From assembly GCA_963848675.1 (NCBI GenBank), contig CAWKEY010000024.1, positions 262,456 through 326,455 of the forward strand: a stretch of 64,000 nucleotides of DNA, read 5' to 3'. Below, piece by piece: positions 18,889 through 27,594 of the stretch (position 1 is its first letter; each line of letters begins with the position of its first letter). This stretch comes from CAWKEY01 sp963848675. Lineage in GTDB: Bacteria > Pseudomonadota > Gammaproteobacteria > Methylococcales > Methylomonadaceae. The notes beneath the pieces were generated by a model. That model saw nothing but the letters and a program-made list of their open reading frames with translations. It had not been told where the DNA came from and ran no database searches. A program made the translations under genes and the position numbers.

Positions 18889-18962
18889 TGCCCCGTGAAA
18901 TCTGATTTGTTGTAATACAGCAAATTTTTAATAAAAAACAACAGCCTCATGAGGGGGAATCA

Positions 18963-19883
18963 ATGACATTTACAAAAACAAAATTAGTGCTGGGTATTAC
19001 AACAGCAACATTAACAATGGCGGGTGCCTTGGTTTCTCCCCAGGCGGCGGCTGGCAGCAAGGAAGCGGCTAACAATAAAGTTGACGCTTTGGAATATCAG
19101 GTTCAACAAATGTCCCAAGCCCTGCAATCCATGCAGGCTGAATTGGACCGTGTTAAAGCGGATAGCGGTGGTGCCAATACTGAAAAAGTCCAGGAACTCG
19201 ATCAATGGATGGCGTCTGTAAAATCCGCCCCTGTTAAAGAAGAAACCAAAGACAACATGGTATTTTTCCGTGGCGGTTATGCTCGTTTTAATGACGATAG
19301 AGGCGGCACACTGGATCCAACTTCAGTTTCAGCTCTTGGCCTATCAAGTCCAAACGGTACATTAGTTGGTCCGATAAGCGACAAGGATGCCTGGTATTTC
19401 GGCGCCGGCTTTGACTTCAGCTTGAATGATAACCTGTTCGGTCTGATGGATGACACGGAAGTATTGGCAGAGCTAGGGGTTAACTATACACAACTGGCTA
19501 ATAAACAGCCCAATGGTCTATCTCCACAAGAAACCGCGACGGTGGCAGCGGCTACAGGCATTGTTTTGCCTGCTGCCAATACCGAATCAGCAACTATCAA
19601 CATGGCGACTGTATCGGCTTCGCCAAAAATAAAATTCTTGAAGGGCAGCGCCTTTAGACCTTGGTTAATTCCTGTAGGTTTTGAATTGAATGTGGTCAGT
19701 CCGCCATCCGATGCAATCACCGTTTTAACTCCAGGTATGGTGTTTGGCGCCGGTGCAGACTACAAGATCTGGAAGGATCTTTACGTCGGTGCTGACGTCC
19801 GTTACCACTATGCACCTGGCGACGTTGATGGTATTAACGTTAATGCCTTTAATGCCGGTGGTTACCTCGGTATCGGTTTCTAA
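18963..19883 (+). CDS. Outer-membrane beta-barrel protein with N-terminal coiled coil
   Basis: A 306-residue protein with a signal peptide ending SPQAAAG. A coiled coil follows (about 40-66, VDALEYQVQQMSQALQSMQA), then a domain of alternating amphipathic strands (MVFFRGGYARF, WYFGAGFDFSL, DLYVGADVRYHY). It ends in GGYLGIGF with the C-terminal Phe typical of Bam-inserted barrels. The strong SD GAGGGGGA, a promoter candidate and an efficient terminator suggest high expression. The layout recalls porin-like proteins of methanotrophs in which the coiled coil trimerises or anchors to peptidoglycan; a specific function cannot be assigned. Monocistronic. Confidence 0.75.
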   Translation: MTFTKTKLVLGITTATLTMAGALVSPQAAAGSKEAANNKVDALEYQVQQMSQALQSMQAELDRVKADSGGANTEKVQELDQWMASVKSAPVKEETKDNMVFFRGGYARFNDDRGGTLDPTSVSALGLSSPNGTLVGPISDKDAWYFGAGFDFSLNDNLFGLMDDTEVLAELGVNYTQLANKQPNGLSPQETATVAAATGIVLPAANTESATINMATVSASPKIKFLKGSAFRPWLIPVGFELNVVSPPSDAITVLTPGMVFGAGADYKIWKDLYVGADVRYHYAPGDVDGINVNAFNAGGYLGIGF

Positions 19884-19909
19884 GCAAAACCCGAAACATT
19901 GGTCGTAAA

Positions 19910-19941
19910 AAGGGAGGGCATCAAACCCCTCCCTTTTTTTT
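19910..19941 (+). terminator. Rho-independent terminator of the barrel protein gene
   Basis: Perfect stem AAGGGAGGG (19910-19918) with CCCTCCCTT (19927-19935), an 8-nt loop, then a run of eight T. It lies 26 nt after the stop codon. Confidence 0.93.
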
Positions 19942-20021
19942 GTGCAAATTTCGGGTGAATTGACGATTAATGTTATTAAGTTCATACTTTGAAAATACTA
20001 CTTGAAATATGGATGTCGTTT

Positions 20022-20264
20022 ATGAAAGCAACTGCCAAAGAACTCAGGGTTCATTCAAAAGAACTTCTTGATGCTGTAAGCAGAGGAGAGGATGTCGTGA
20101 TTACCTTCAGAGGTAAACCTTGCGCCAAGCTTGTGCCCTATGAAAAAAGTGATAAGCCAACTGTTCTGGATGAAAAGGATGATTTATTCGGGATATGGGC
20201 GGATCGTATTGATATTGAATCTGTAGAAGAGTACGTGCAGAGTTTAAGAAAAGGCAGGTATTGA
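20022..20264 (+). CDS. Phd/YefM-type antitoxin
   Basis: An 80-residue antitoxin from the ATG at 20022 (MKATAKELRVHSKELL). The frame is open 11 codons further upstream, but this start matches the prevent-host-death family. The N-terminal fold, with the DNA-contacting VSRGEDVVITFRGKPCAKLVP segment, is typical. The acidic C-terminal tail should wrap the toxin. Its TGA overlaps the toxin ATG by one base (TGATG), so the pair is co-translated and probably autoregulated by the complex at its own promoter. Confidence 0.85.
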   Translation: MKATAKELRVHSKELLDAVSRGEDVVITFRGKPCAKLVPYEKSDKPTVLDEKDDLFGIWADRIDIESVEEYVQSLRKGRY

Positions 20265-20644
20265 TGTTGGTCGATACGGATGTGTTGATCTGGTACTTGA
20301 AAGGCAACTGTAATGCGCGGCAGGAAATAGAAGCATTGTCAGGTTTTTTTATTTCAGTGGTGACTTATATTGAGCTTGTTCAGGGAATGCGAAATAAACT
20401 CGAACTTATTGCATTGAGGCGGGCGTTAAGATTGTGGAATGTAACAGTGCTGTACATTTCCGAAGATATTTCAGCCAAAGCCCTGTTTTATGTTGAACAC
20501 CATTATTTGAGTCACTCAATTCAGCTTGCTGATGCTTTGATTAGTGCAACGGCTGTGGCAAATGGACTTGACATTTTTACGGGTAATGTAAAGCACTATC
20601 AAGTCATAAAAGACCTTTCAATAAAAAAATTTAAGCCAGTTTAA
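20264..20644 (+). CDS. PIN-domain toxin (VapC-like ribonuclease)
   Basis: A 126-residue PIN-domain protein. Acidic active-site residues are visible: Asp4 and Asp6 in MLVDTDVLIWYLKG, Glu in VTYIELVQGM, Asp in LADALISATA, and the closing TGNVKHY motif. VapC toxins cleave tRNA or other structured RNA (family knowledge). ATG at 20264, overlapping the antitoxin stop, is chosen over the TTG one codon before it. It is paired with a Phd-type rather than VapB-type antitoxin, a common mixed arrangement. The next gene follows after 3 nt. Confidence 0.87.
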   Translation: MLVDTDVLIWYLKGNCNARQEIEALSGFFISVVTYIELVQGMRNKLELIALRRALRLWNVTVLYISEDISAKALFYVEHHYLSHSIQLADALISATAVANGLDIFTGNVKHYQVIKDLSIKKFKPV

Positions 20645-20647
20645 ACA

Positions 20648-21598
20648 ATGAAAACCCTTTACCCTGAAATAGAACCTTTCCAAAGCTTTTTCCTGGAAAC
20701 CGGCAGCCGGCATACAGTTTATGTCGAGCAATCCGGCAATCCTGATGGCATGCCTGTTATTTTTCTGCATGGCGGACCGTGTTCTGGCACCAAGCCCGAT
20801 CACCGGCGTTTTTTTAATCCCGAAGTCTATCGCATCATTTTATTTGACCAGCGCGGCAGCGGCCTTTCATTGCCTTTTGGCGAGCTGGAACATAACAGCA
20901 CCCAGGATTTAATCGATGATATGGAGCGTATCCGCCGTGATTTAAATATAGATCAGTGGCTGTTGTTTGGCGGATCATGGGGCGGGGCGCTGGCTTTGCT
21001 GTATGCGCAACAGCATGGCGACAAGGTTATGGGTATGATTATTCGCGGTGTATTTCTGGCCAGGCAGCAGGATCTGGACTGGTTTATTAAGGGTGGCGCA
21101 GGGTTGATTTATCCCGAGCTGTGGCAGGAGCTGCTTGCAAGCGTGCCGGAGCAGGCCTCTGAAAATGTGCTGTATGGACTATGCGCAGCGCTGTGGAGTG
21201 ATGATGAGACTGCACAAAGACGCGCTACGACAGCCTGGATGAGCTGGGGCGGGCAGGTGGCTTTGGGTAATGACTATCAGCCCGGCGCACTCGGCGAGAT
21301 AAGCGAGCAGATGGTCAAACAGGTGCGCATGGAAATGCATTATGCCCGGCATCATTATTTTATGAAGGAAAACCAGATTCTGGAAAACTGTGAGCGCTTG
21401 CAATCTATTCCAACGGTTATCATTCATGGCCGTTATGATCTGGTTTGTCCCGTCGAAGCCGGGATGAGGCTGGCCGAGGCGCTCCCGGGTGCTGATTACA
21501 TTGTGCTGCCGAATGCGGGTCACGTAGCCAAAGGTAATGCAATGATTGATGCGCTGGTTTCTGCAGCCGATAGGTTTGCATCTGAACTGGCTCTATAA
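20648..21598 (+). CDS. pip: Prolyl aminopeptidase (alpha/beta hydrolase)
   Basis: A 316-residue cytoplasmic S33-family peptidase that removes N-terminal proline. It has the oxyanion motif HGGPCSG, the nucleophile elbow GGSWGGALALLYA, the acidic residue in GRYDLVCP and the catalytic His in PNAGHVAKG. The start of the mature protein, YPEIEPFQSFFLET, is characteristic. Length is as expected. It begins 3 nt after the PIN toxin stop, so it may be partly transcribed from the toxin-antitoxin promoter, though the association is probably accidental. Confidence 0.93.
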   Translation: MKTLYPEIEPFQSFFLETGSRHTVYVEQSGNPDGMPVIFLHGGPCSGTKPDHRRFFNPEVYRIILFDQRGSGLSLPFGELEHNSTQDLIDDMERIRRDLNIDQWLLFGGSWGGALALLYAQQHGDKVMGMIIRGVFLARQQDLDWFIKGGAGLIYPELWQELLASVPEQASENVLYGLCAALWSDDETAQRRATTAWMSWGGQVALGNDYQPGALGEISEQMVKQVRMEMHYARHHYFMKENQILENCERLQSIPTVIIHGRYDLVCPVEAGMRLAEALPGADYIVLPNAGHVAKGNAMIDALVSAADRFASELAL

Positions 21599-21641
21599 CG
21601 CTGTCAAGGCGATTCTGTGCCGCCTTTAAGAAGACCTACTA

Positions 21642-22217
21642 ATGAACTCTAAAAAACGCTTAATCATTGCCATGACTGGCGCAACCGGTGCTGTGTATGG
21701 TGTGAGGATGCTGCAAGTTTTGCAAGCCCAGGAGCAATGGGAAACCCATTTGGTGATTTCATCGGCCGGGCTGGTCAATTTAAAACACGAAATGAACCTG
21801 AGCCGTTCGGCTTTGTATGCGTTGGCCGATGTCACACACGGTATCGATGATATTGCGGCAAGTATTTCCAGCGGCGGCTTTAAAACCGAAGGCATGATTA
21901 TCGCGCCGTGTTCAATGAAAACCCTCGCTGCAGTGGCGCATGGCTTTGGCGATAATCTGATTTCGCGCGCGGCCGATGTGGTGTTAAAAGAGCGCCGGCG
22001 GCTCGTGATCATGCCCAGAGAAACGCCGTTGAATCTTATGCATATCAGGAATATGGCTACGGTGACGGAAATGGGCGGCATTATTTTTCCACCGATGCCG
22101 GCTTTTTATAGCAAGGCCGATTCGATGGCGGCCATGGTTGATGAGAGCGTGGGCCGGGTGCTGGATATGTTTGGCGTGAATGTTGACGGTTTGTATGAGC
22201 CTTGGCAAGGTCTTTAA
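21642..22217 (+). CDS. ubiX: Flavin prenyltransferase UbiX
   Basis: A 191-residue flavoprotein that joins dimethylallyl monophosphate to FMN to make the prenylated cofactor used by UbiD decarboxylase in ubiquinone synthesis. Motifs present: IIAMTGATGAVYGVRML at the N-terminus, SSGGFKTEGMIIAPCSMKTLAAVAHG, KERRRLVIMPRETPLN and the C-terminal GGIIFPPMPAFY. Length is typical. It follows the peptidase gene by 43 nt. A stem CAGACTT/AAGTCTG lies just after the stop but has no T-run. Confidence 0.95.
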   Translation: MNSKKRLIIAMTGATGAVYGVRMLQVLQAQEQWETHLVISSAGLVNLKHEMNLSRSALYALADVTHGIDDIAASISSGGFKTEGMIIAPCSMKTLAAVAHGFGDNLISRAADVVLKERRRLVIMPRETPLNLMHIRNMATVTEMGGIIFPPMPAFYSKADSMAAMVDESVGRVLDMFGVNVDGLYEPWQGL

Positions 22218-22654
22218 AAACAGACTTGAATGCAGGCTTTAAGTCTGCGTCTTCTATCTGCAAGCAGCTCCTGCTTAAAATGTTTACTAACAGGCATATG
22301 GCTTTGGTATGGTCTATGGATGCTTGTGAACATCGGCGCTCGTAATTTGGCGGCTTAGAGATAGTAAGCGAAGGCCGAAGAAACTCTCTTTATAAATATA
22401 GATTCTCTCCAGGCGGCTCGAATGCCTCATCACTTTGGCTAAGCATTCCCTTTAGATGGTTCACAGCGATAGCTTAGGTTGTGGATTAAAAAAACCAACT
22501 AAGCTGCTATTTAAAATGGATTAATTTTATTCTTCGACTACGCTTATTGGTGTTGATCTGTGAGTGCAACGGCTAAGTGATTGGCAGTACTCTGGGTATG
22601 TCTGCCCGGAAGACGAGACATCAATAGAATCATCTATAACGCGGTGTGAAGGCT
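22218..22654. other. Intergenic region, no gene seen
   Basis: About 430 nt without a supportable ORF on either strand. The only structure noted is the 7-bp stem with a 12-nt loop near 22220-22247, just after ubiX. No known RNA motif recognised. Confidence 0.5.
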
Positions 22655-23038
22655 ATGGAAAAAAGAATTTATCCCAGAATTTCAAAGCAGCTATCGGCTA
22701 CTGTCGCCAATGACGAGGGCGCTTGTATCAAGGTAACCACAGTTGATACCAACAGTAAGGCAGTGTGCATCGAGTGCAATATCAATCAGCGCAATGTCAT
22801 AACGCCGGGCGGCAGTTTTGTACGCGATGGCAGGCCGGTGGAGTTAATGATCAGCCTGGATCTACCGGATGACAGCGGTCAGGTGTCGCCCATACGGGCG
22901 CGCTGTCATATCGCGTTTTCACGCCGCATTTCCAAGGATCAATGCAAGATCGGCATGCGTTATGTCGATATTGACAGTCACGATTATATGCGGCTTGTAA
23001 AATTTATAGAGAGAAGTCTGGCAGCCAATGAAGGCTAG
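22655..23038 (+). CDS. PilZ-domain protein
   Basis: A 127-residue single-domain protein from the ATG at 22655 (GAAGG lies just before it; a GTG three codons upstream is less likely). It begins MEKRIYPRI, giving the RxxxR motif of c-di-GMP-binding PilZ domains. The second motif, normally DxSxxG, is degenerate here (DTNSKAV), so nucleotide binding is uncertain. The C-terminal half (ARCHIAFSRR...CKIGMRYVDI) matches PilZ strands. It converges on glnD with a 6-nt gap. Likely a cytoplasmic adaptor in surface or motility control, but no partner is nearby. Confidence 0.75.
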   Translation: MEKRIYPRISKQLSATVANDEGACIKVTTVDTNSKAVCIECNINQRNVITPGGSFVRDGRPVELMISLDLPDDSGQVSPIRARCHIAFSRRISKDQCKIGMRYVDIDSHDYMRLVKFIERSLAANEG

Positions 23039-23044
23039 CGAAGT

Positions 23045-25678
23045 TTAATCGTCTGTGTCCAGAACATTAAGGATTTCCTCGCACAGTAGTTCCTGTTTGG
23101 CTGCATCGGTAATAGCTTCTAAGTGCTGATCGGAGATGTAAAACATATCCTCGGCACGGCTGCCGATAGTGGTGATTTTTGCACCATGCAAGTGGATGTT
23201 CTGGAGCAGGAACGCCTGGCCTATCTTGGATAAAAGACCGGCATGGTCAGTGGTAATCAGTTCCATGATGGTATATCGGCCTAACGGATCGGCGTGAAAT
23301 TGAATGCTGGTCGGGATAGGAAAATGTTTGGCCTGTCTTGATTGTCGATGGATATTTTTATGAACTTTAATTTCGCGCTGCAGCAGGTTGCTACGCAGGG
23401 CGGTGCAGATATGTACCTCTCTGTACAGATCCTTGATGGGATCGCCGGACTGCTCAAGCACCTGGAAACTGTTAAGCACATAATTATCCAGGGTGGTCAT
23501 GATCCGAGCATCGAGAATAGTAAGGCCTAACTGATCCAGGGTTGCCGTGCTTAAAGAAAAAATAGAGCCTTCATTTTTTGTGTAAATAAAAACTTCTGCG
23601 CTGCCGCGCTGGGTTTGTGGGCGCAGCAATACCAAAGGTAAATCATCTTCGCTGGAGGAGGCAATGGCGATGGTATGCCAGGCTATTTCATCGGCTGAAT
23701 AGCGTAAAAAATAATCGTCACTGGCGTGTTGCCAGGCCTGGTTAATCAGCGGTTCGGCTATCCCGAGTTTAAGTAGTTCGTCATGTGCTTCTTTTTTGTT
23801 TTCGCGCAGACGCTCGGCCAGTGTCACGGGGTTTGGCAAGCCTCTGCGCAAGGCGCTGTGGGTCATGGCATAAAGCTCTTTGAGCAAGGCGTCTTTCCAT
23901 GAGTTCCATAGTTCAGGGTTGGTAGCCCGGATATCGGCCACGGTCAGTAGATAGAGATGATTCAGGTATTCGACACTGCCTGCTTTCTGGGCAAATTCAT
24001 GAATAACATCCGGGTCTCCGATGTCTTTGCGCTGCGCCGTCATCGACATGATCAGGTGATTACGAACCAGCCAGCAGATGAGTTTGGTGTCGTGACTGGA
24101 AAGATCGTGTTGCAGGCAGAAATTACGGGCGATGTCTTCCCCAATAGTGGAATGATCGCCGTTTCTGCCTTTGGCAATATCGTGAAACAGGGCGGCAAGA
24201 TACAGTATTTCGGGTTTTGGGATCAGCAGAAAAATATTGTTGCAGAAAGGCAGTTCTTCGAGATGCTTTTCTAATGAAAACCGGCGCAAATTACCAATAA
24301 CAAAAATGGTATGTTCGTCTACGGTGTAGATGTGAAATAAATCATACTGCATACGCGCGACGATGTTGGCAAAGGCGGGCAGATAGGCGGCCAATATGCC
24401 GTATCGATTCATGCGTCTTAACTGGTGCGTGATGCCGCCGGGCTGCCGGAATATTTCCATGAACAGACGATTTGCGCTTTTATTCTTACGAAAAGCATCG
24501 TCAATCAAATGCAGGTTTTTTCGAATTAGACGAATGGTCGTTGCTCTGATGCCCTTGATCGAGGGGTTCTGTTGCAGCAGCAAAAAACCCTCCAAGAGCG
24601 TCAACGGTTGCCGTTCAAAAATTTGCTCGTCAATCGCTTCAAGATAGCCGTTAATTGCTGCAAAATTGTTGTTCAGGATAGTTTCCTTGACTGTAGAGCA
24701 GCCAACAAAGCGTTCACTGAATAATTGCAGCAAAATTTCATTCAGACGCTCTAGGCCGAGTACGGTTTTAAAATAAAACTGCATAAAGCGTTCAACATCC
24801 TGGTTGTACTCGTGCTGTCCTTCGCTAAACCCGAATTGCTTGGCAAGATCGCGCTGGTAATCAAAAATTAGCCGGTCTTCGCTGCGGTTGGTCAGCAGAT
24901 GCAGGGCATAACGAATGCGCCACAATACATCACGAGCAGCGATCAGTTCAGCATATTCAGACTCGGGCAGAAAGCCGTATTTGATTAGTTCCTTAAGGGT
25001 TGCGGAGTTGTAATGGCGTTTAAAAACCCAGGCGATGATTTGCATGTCGCGCAGCCCGCCCGGGCACTCCTTAACGTTAGGTTCAAGATTGTAGGCGGTA
25101 TCGTGGAATTTCGCATAGCGCAGTCGCTGCTCTTCCATTTTGGCGGCAAAAAAATCAGCAGATGGCCAGATTTTATCCGGAGTGATTTCATGTTTGACGG
25201 CTTCGTAAAGAGTTGTATTGCCGGCCAGCATGCGGACTTCCATGAGGCTGGTCATGATCGTTTGATCATTAATGGCGGCTTTAACGCAATCGGCAATGGT
25301 GCGCACGCTTTGCCCCGGTTTTAAACCGATATCCCAGAGGAAGGTAAAGAAATTTGCCAGTGCTTCCTGATAAGGATCGGTGTCGCTTGAGTCCAGTAAC
25401 ACGACAATATCAATGTCGGAGTAGGGAAACAGTTCTCTTCTTCCGTAACCGCCTACGGCCACCAGGCAAAGTTGTTGGGCGTGCCGGCCAAGAAAATGCT
25501 GCCAGCCGTAAGTTAAAATATCGTCAACGAAATCAGATTTTTCGTTAAGCAGTACAGTAACCGAACTGTTGGGGTCAAATTTTTGCCGTAGCTTGATGTC
25601 TTTTTGTTTGAGCAATTGTTTGAATTGCTGCAGGCTGTCCTTTGCTTGAAAGAGTAAGGGAATAATGTTTTTATTCAA
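23045..25678 (-). CDS. glnD: [Protein-PII] uridylyltransferase/uridylyl-removing enzyme
   Basis: An 877-residue bifunctional nitrogen sensor that uridylylates PII proteins when glutamine is low and removes UMP when it is high. Domains in order: nucleotidyltransferase with GGYGRRELFPYSDID (about 76-90, catalytic Asp88 and Asp90), a GlnD-type helical linker, an HD phosphohydrolase domain (LFHDIAKGRNGDHSTIG, near 490) and two C-terminal ACT domains for glutamine sensing, the last starting YTIMELITTDHAGLLSKIG. All domains are intact and length is normal. It follows map by 4 nt on the same strand, the usual map-glnD operon of gammaproteobacteria. Confidence 0.97.
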   Translation of the reverse strand: MNKNIIPLLFQAKDSLQQFKQLLKQKDIKLRQKFDPNSSVTVLLNEKSDFVDDILTYGWQHFLGRHAQQLCLVAVGGYGRRELFPYSDIDIVVLLDSSDTDPYQEALANFFTFLWDIGLKPGQSVRTIADCVKAAINDQTIMTSLMEVRMLAGNTTLYEAVKHEITPDKIWPSADFFAAKMEEQRLRYAKFHDTAYNLEPNVKECPGGLRDMQIIAWVFKRHYNSATLKELIKYGFLPESEYAELIAARDVLWRIRYALHLLTNRSEDRLIFDYQRDLAKQFGFSEGQHEYNQDVERFMQFYFKTVLGLERLNEILLQLFSERFVGCSTVKETILNNNFAAINGYLEAIDEQIFERQPLTLLEGFLLLQQNPSIKGIRATTIRLIRKNLHLIDDAFRKNKSANRLFMEIFRQPGGITHQLRRMNRYGILAAYLPAFANIVARMQYDLFHIYTVDEHTIFVIGNLRRFSLEKHLEELPFCNNIFLLIPKPEILYLAALFHDIAKGRNGDHSTIGEDIARNFCLQHDLSSHDTKLICWLVRNHLIMSMTAQRKDIGDPDVIHEFAQKAGSVEYLNHLYLLTVADIRATNPELWNSWKDALLKELYAMTHSALRRGLPNPVTLAERLRENKKEAHDELLKLGIAEPLINQAWQHASDDYFLRYSADEIAWHTIAIASSSEDDLPLVLLRPQTQRGSAEVFIYTKNEGSIFSLSTATLDQLGLTILDARIMTTLDNYVLNSFQVLEQSGDPIKDLYREVHICTALRSNLLQREIKVHKNIHRQSRQAKHFPIPTSIQFHADPLGRYTIMELITTDHAGLLSKIGQAFLLQNIHLHGAKITTIGSRAEDMFYISDQHLEAITDAAKQELLCEEILNVLDTDD

Positions 25679-25682
25679 TTAA

Positions 25683-26447
25683 TTACATCTCTTCTTTGCG
25701 TAAAGTCAGGATCTCATAGCCATCCTTTGTGACCAGTATGGTATGTTCCCATTGAGCAGACAGGCTGCGGTCTTTGGTAACCGCCGTCCAGCCATCGGTT
25801 AATACTTTGACATGGCGCTTGCCTAAGTTAAGCATGGGTTCAATGGTAAAAATCATGCCGGCTTCCAGTCTCTCACCCTCGCCGGACTTGCCGTAATGCA
25901 GCACCTGCGGTTCTTCATGAAATTTTTTGCCGATGCCATGGCCGCAAAATTCCCTGACCACAGAGTAGCGATTGGTCTCGGCATATTTCTGTATGGCGTG
26001 GCCAATATCGCCTAGTGTAGTGCCCGGCTTGACTTGTTCAATGCCCCGAAACATGGATTCTTGGGTGATTTTAACCAGGCGTTTTGCATGGGGACTGGTG
26101 TCGCCGAGGCAAAACATTTTGCTGGTATCGCCGTGGTAATCATCTTTGATAACCGTAATGTCAATATTGACGATATCACCGGATTTGAGTTTTTTTTCGC
26201 AGGGGATGCCATGACAGACCTGCTGGTTGACCGATGTGCATATCGATTTTGGAAAGCCGTGGTAATTGAGCGGCGCCGGAATGGCTTTTTGCACATTAAC
26301 AATATAATCATGGCAGATTTTATCGAGCTCATTTGTCGTAACACCTGGAACCACGTAGGGCGCAATCATTTCCAAAACCTCTGCCGCCAGTTTACCGGCG
26401 GCACGCATTTTTTCAATTTCACTTTCGGTTTTAATGATGATGCTCAT
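25683..26447 (-). CDS. map: Methionine aminopeptidase, type I
   Basis: A 254-residue metallopeptidase removing the initiator methionine. The dinuclear metal ligands are readable: Asp in NIDITV, Asp in YHGDTSKMF, His in EFCGHGIGKKFHE, Glu in TIEPML and Glu in QWEHTILV. No N-terminal extension, so type Ia. It is transcribed away from rpsB, as in most gammaproteobacteria, with the shared control region at 26448-26740. Confidence 0.97.
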   Translation of the reverse strand: MSIIIKTESEIEKMRAAGKLAAEVLEMIAPYVVPGVTTNELDKICHDYIVNVQKAIPAPLNYHGFPKSICTSVNQQVCHGIPCEKKLKSGDIVNIDITVIKDDYHGDTSKMFCLGDTSPHAKRLVKITQESMFRGIEQVKPGTTLGDIGHAIQKYAETNRYSVVREFCGHGIGKKFHEEPQVLHYGKSGEGERLEAGMIFTIEPMLNLGKRHVKVLTDGWTAVTKDRSLSAQWEHTILVTKDGYEILTLRKEEM

Positions 26448-26559
26448 GATTCAAGGTATAAGGCTAAAGGCTCAAAGGTAAATGCTAGGGCTAAGGTGCA
26501 GAAGGGCTATGTTTACCTCTCGCTAGTTGCTCAAAGAGATAATATTAACAGAGATCAGC

Positions 26560-26588
26560 TTGTTGTAAAAACAGTATTATGGTATAAA
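26560..26588 (+). promoter_or_regulatory. Candidate promoter of the rpsB operon
   Basis: TTGTTG (26560-26565), 17 nt, TATAAA (26583-26588). It lies about 150 nt before rpsB in the divergent map-rpsB region. The strength of the -10 and spacing are good; the -35 is weak. Confidence 0.45.
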
Positions 26589-26599
26589 GTTAAGTTCAT

Positions 26600-26740
26600 T
26601 TTTGTATCAATACTCACACTTAACCGTCACGTTTGGCAGGGTGCCGGCCCAGTTTGTTGGGACTGGTTGTCAAGCGGGGTAGGTGGAGGCGTAACCCATT
26701 CGGAATAAAATTCCGATATTTTATATTTTTAGGAGAACAC
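26600..26740 (+). promoter_or_regulatory. rpsB leader, possible S2 autoregulatory RNA
   Basis: The roughly 140-nt leader is G-rich and structured in its second half (GTGCCGGCCCAG...GGGTAGGTGGAGGC at about 26641-26690), followed by a small hairpin CGGAATAAAATTCCG at 26701-26715 and a consensus SD AGGAGAA. In gammaproteobacteria S2 represses its own operon through the rpsB leader; the position and the GGGTAGG-type element fit, but this is inference from context. Confidence 0.4.
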
Positions 26741-27481
26741 ATGGCAGCAGTATCTATGCGTCAAATGCTTGAAGCGGGTGTCCATTTTGGGCATCAAACT
26801 CGTTATTGGAACCCGAAAATGGCTAACTACCTGTTCGGTGCGCGTAACAAAATCCATATTATCAATCTGGAAAAAACGCTTCCGCTGTTTAATGACGCTA
26901 TGAATTACTTGGGTCAGATGACCGCAAACAAAGGCAGCATATTGTTTGTGGGCACCAAAAAATCAGCACGTAAAGCTGTTGCGGAAGAGGCAACGCGTTG
27001 TGGTATGCCTTATGTCAATCATCGCTGGTTAGGCGGCATGTTGACAAACTTTAAAACCATAAAGAAATCCATTAACCGCTTGAAAGAACTGGAAGCCATG
27101 AAAGCTGACGGCACCCTTTATCATAAATTCAGCAAGAAAGAAGCGCTGGGTATGGAGCGTGAGTTGGAAAAACTGGAGCGTAGTCTTGGTGGTATTAAAG
27201 ACATGAAAGGCGTTCCTGACGTCATTTTTGTGCTGGACGTCGGCTACGAAAAAAATGCTATTAGTGAAGCGAGAAAACTGGGCATCCCGGTAGTCGGCAT
27301 AGTCGACTCCAATAACTCTCCAGAACGCGTGGATTACGTCATTCCCGGCAATGATGACTCCATTCGTGCAGTAACACTATACTGCCAAAGCGCAGCTGCA
27401 GCAGTGCTGGAAGCGAAAGCAGCAGGCTTGGATATGTCGGCAAAAACTGATGATTTTGTTGAAGAAGCAGCTGCTGAATAA
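26741..27481 (+). CDS. rpsB: 30S ribosomal protein S2
   Basis: A 246-residue protein from the ATG at 26741, preceded by AGGAGAACAC; the frame is open much further upstream but the family starts at MAAVSMRQMLEAGVHFGHQT. It binds the small subunit near S1 and is needed for S1 docking. Conserved segments FGHQTRYWNPKM, VNHRWLGGMLTNF, PDVIFVLDV and GIPVVGIVDSN are all present. First gene of the rpsB-tsf-pyrH-frr-uppS-cdsA-dxr-rseP block. Confidence 0.98.
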   Translation: MAAVSMRQMLEAGVHFGHQTRYWNPKMANYLFGARNKIHIINLEKTLPLFNDAMNYLGQMTANKGSILFVGTKKSARKAVAEEATRCGMPYVNHRWLGGMLTNFKTIKKSINRLKELEAMKADGTLYHKFSKKEALGMERELEKLERSLGGIKDMKGVPDVIFVLDVGYEKNAISEARKLGIPVVGIVDSNNSPERVDYVIPGNDDSIRAVTLYCQSAAAAVLEAKAAGLDMSAKTDDFVEEAAAE

Positions 27482-27540
27482 CACATTGACTCGCCATGCC
27501 GGCGCTTCCTGTGCGGCGAGTATTAAGAATTAAGTAAAGA

Positions 27541-27565
27541 ACGCCTCCTTACGGGGGCGTTTTTA
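27541..27565 (+). terminator. Attenuator/terminator between rpsB and tsf
   Basis: Stem ACGCCTCC (27541-27548), loop TTAC, GGGGGCGT (27553-27560), then TTTTTAT. A terminator-like hairpin inside this operon would reduce transcription beyond rpsB; an equivalent structure lies between these genes in E. coli. Confidence 0.85.
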
Positions 27566-27594
27566 TAGTGATGAACAAAGAGGAAAAACAAGGC

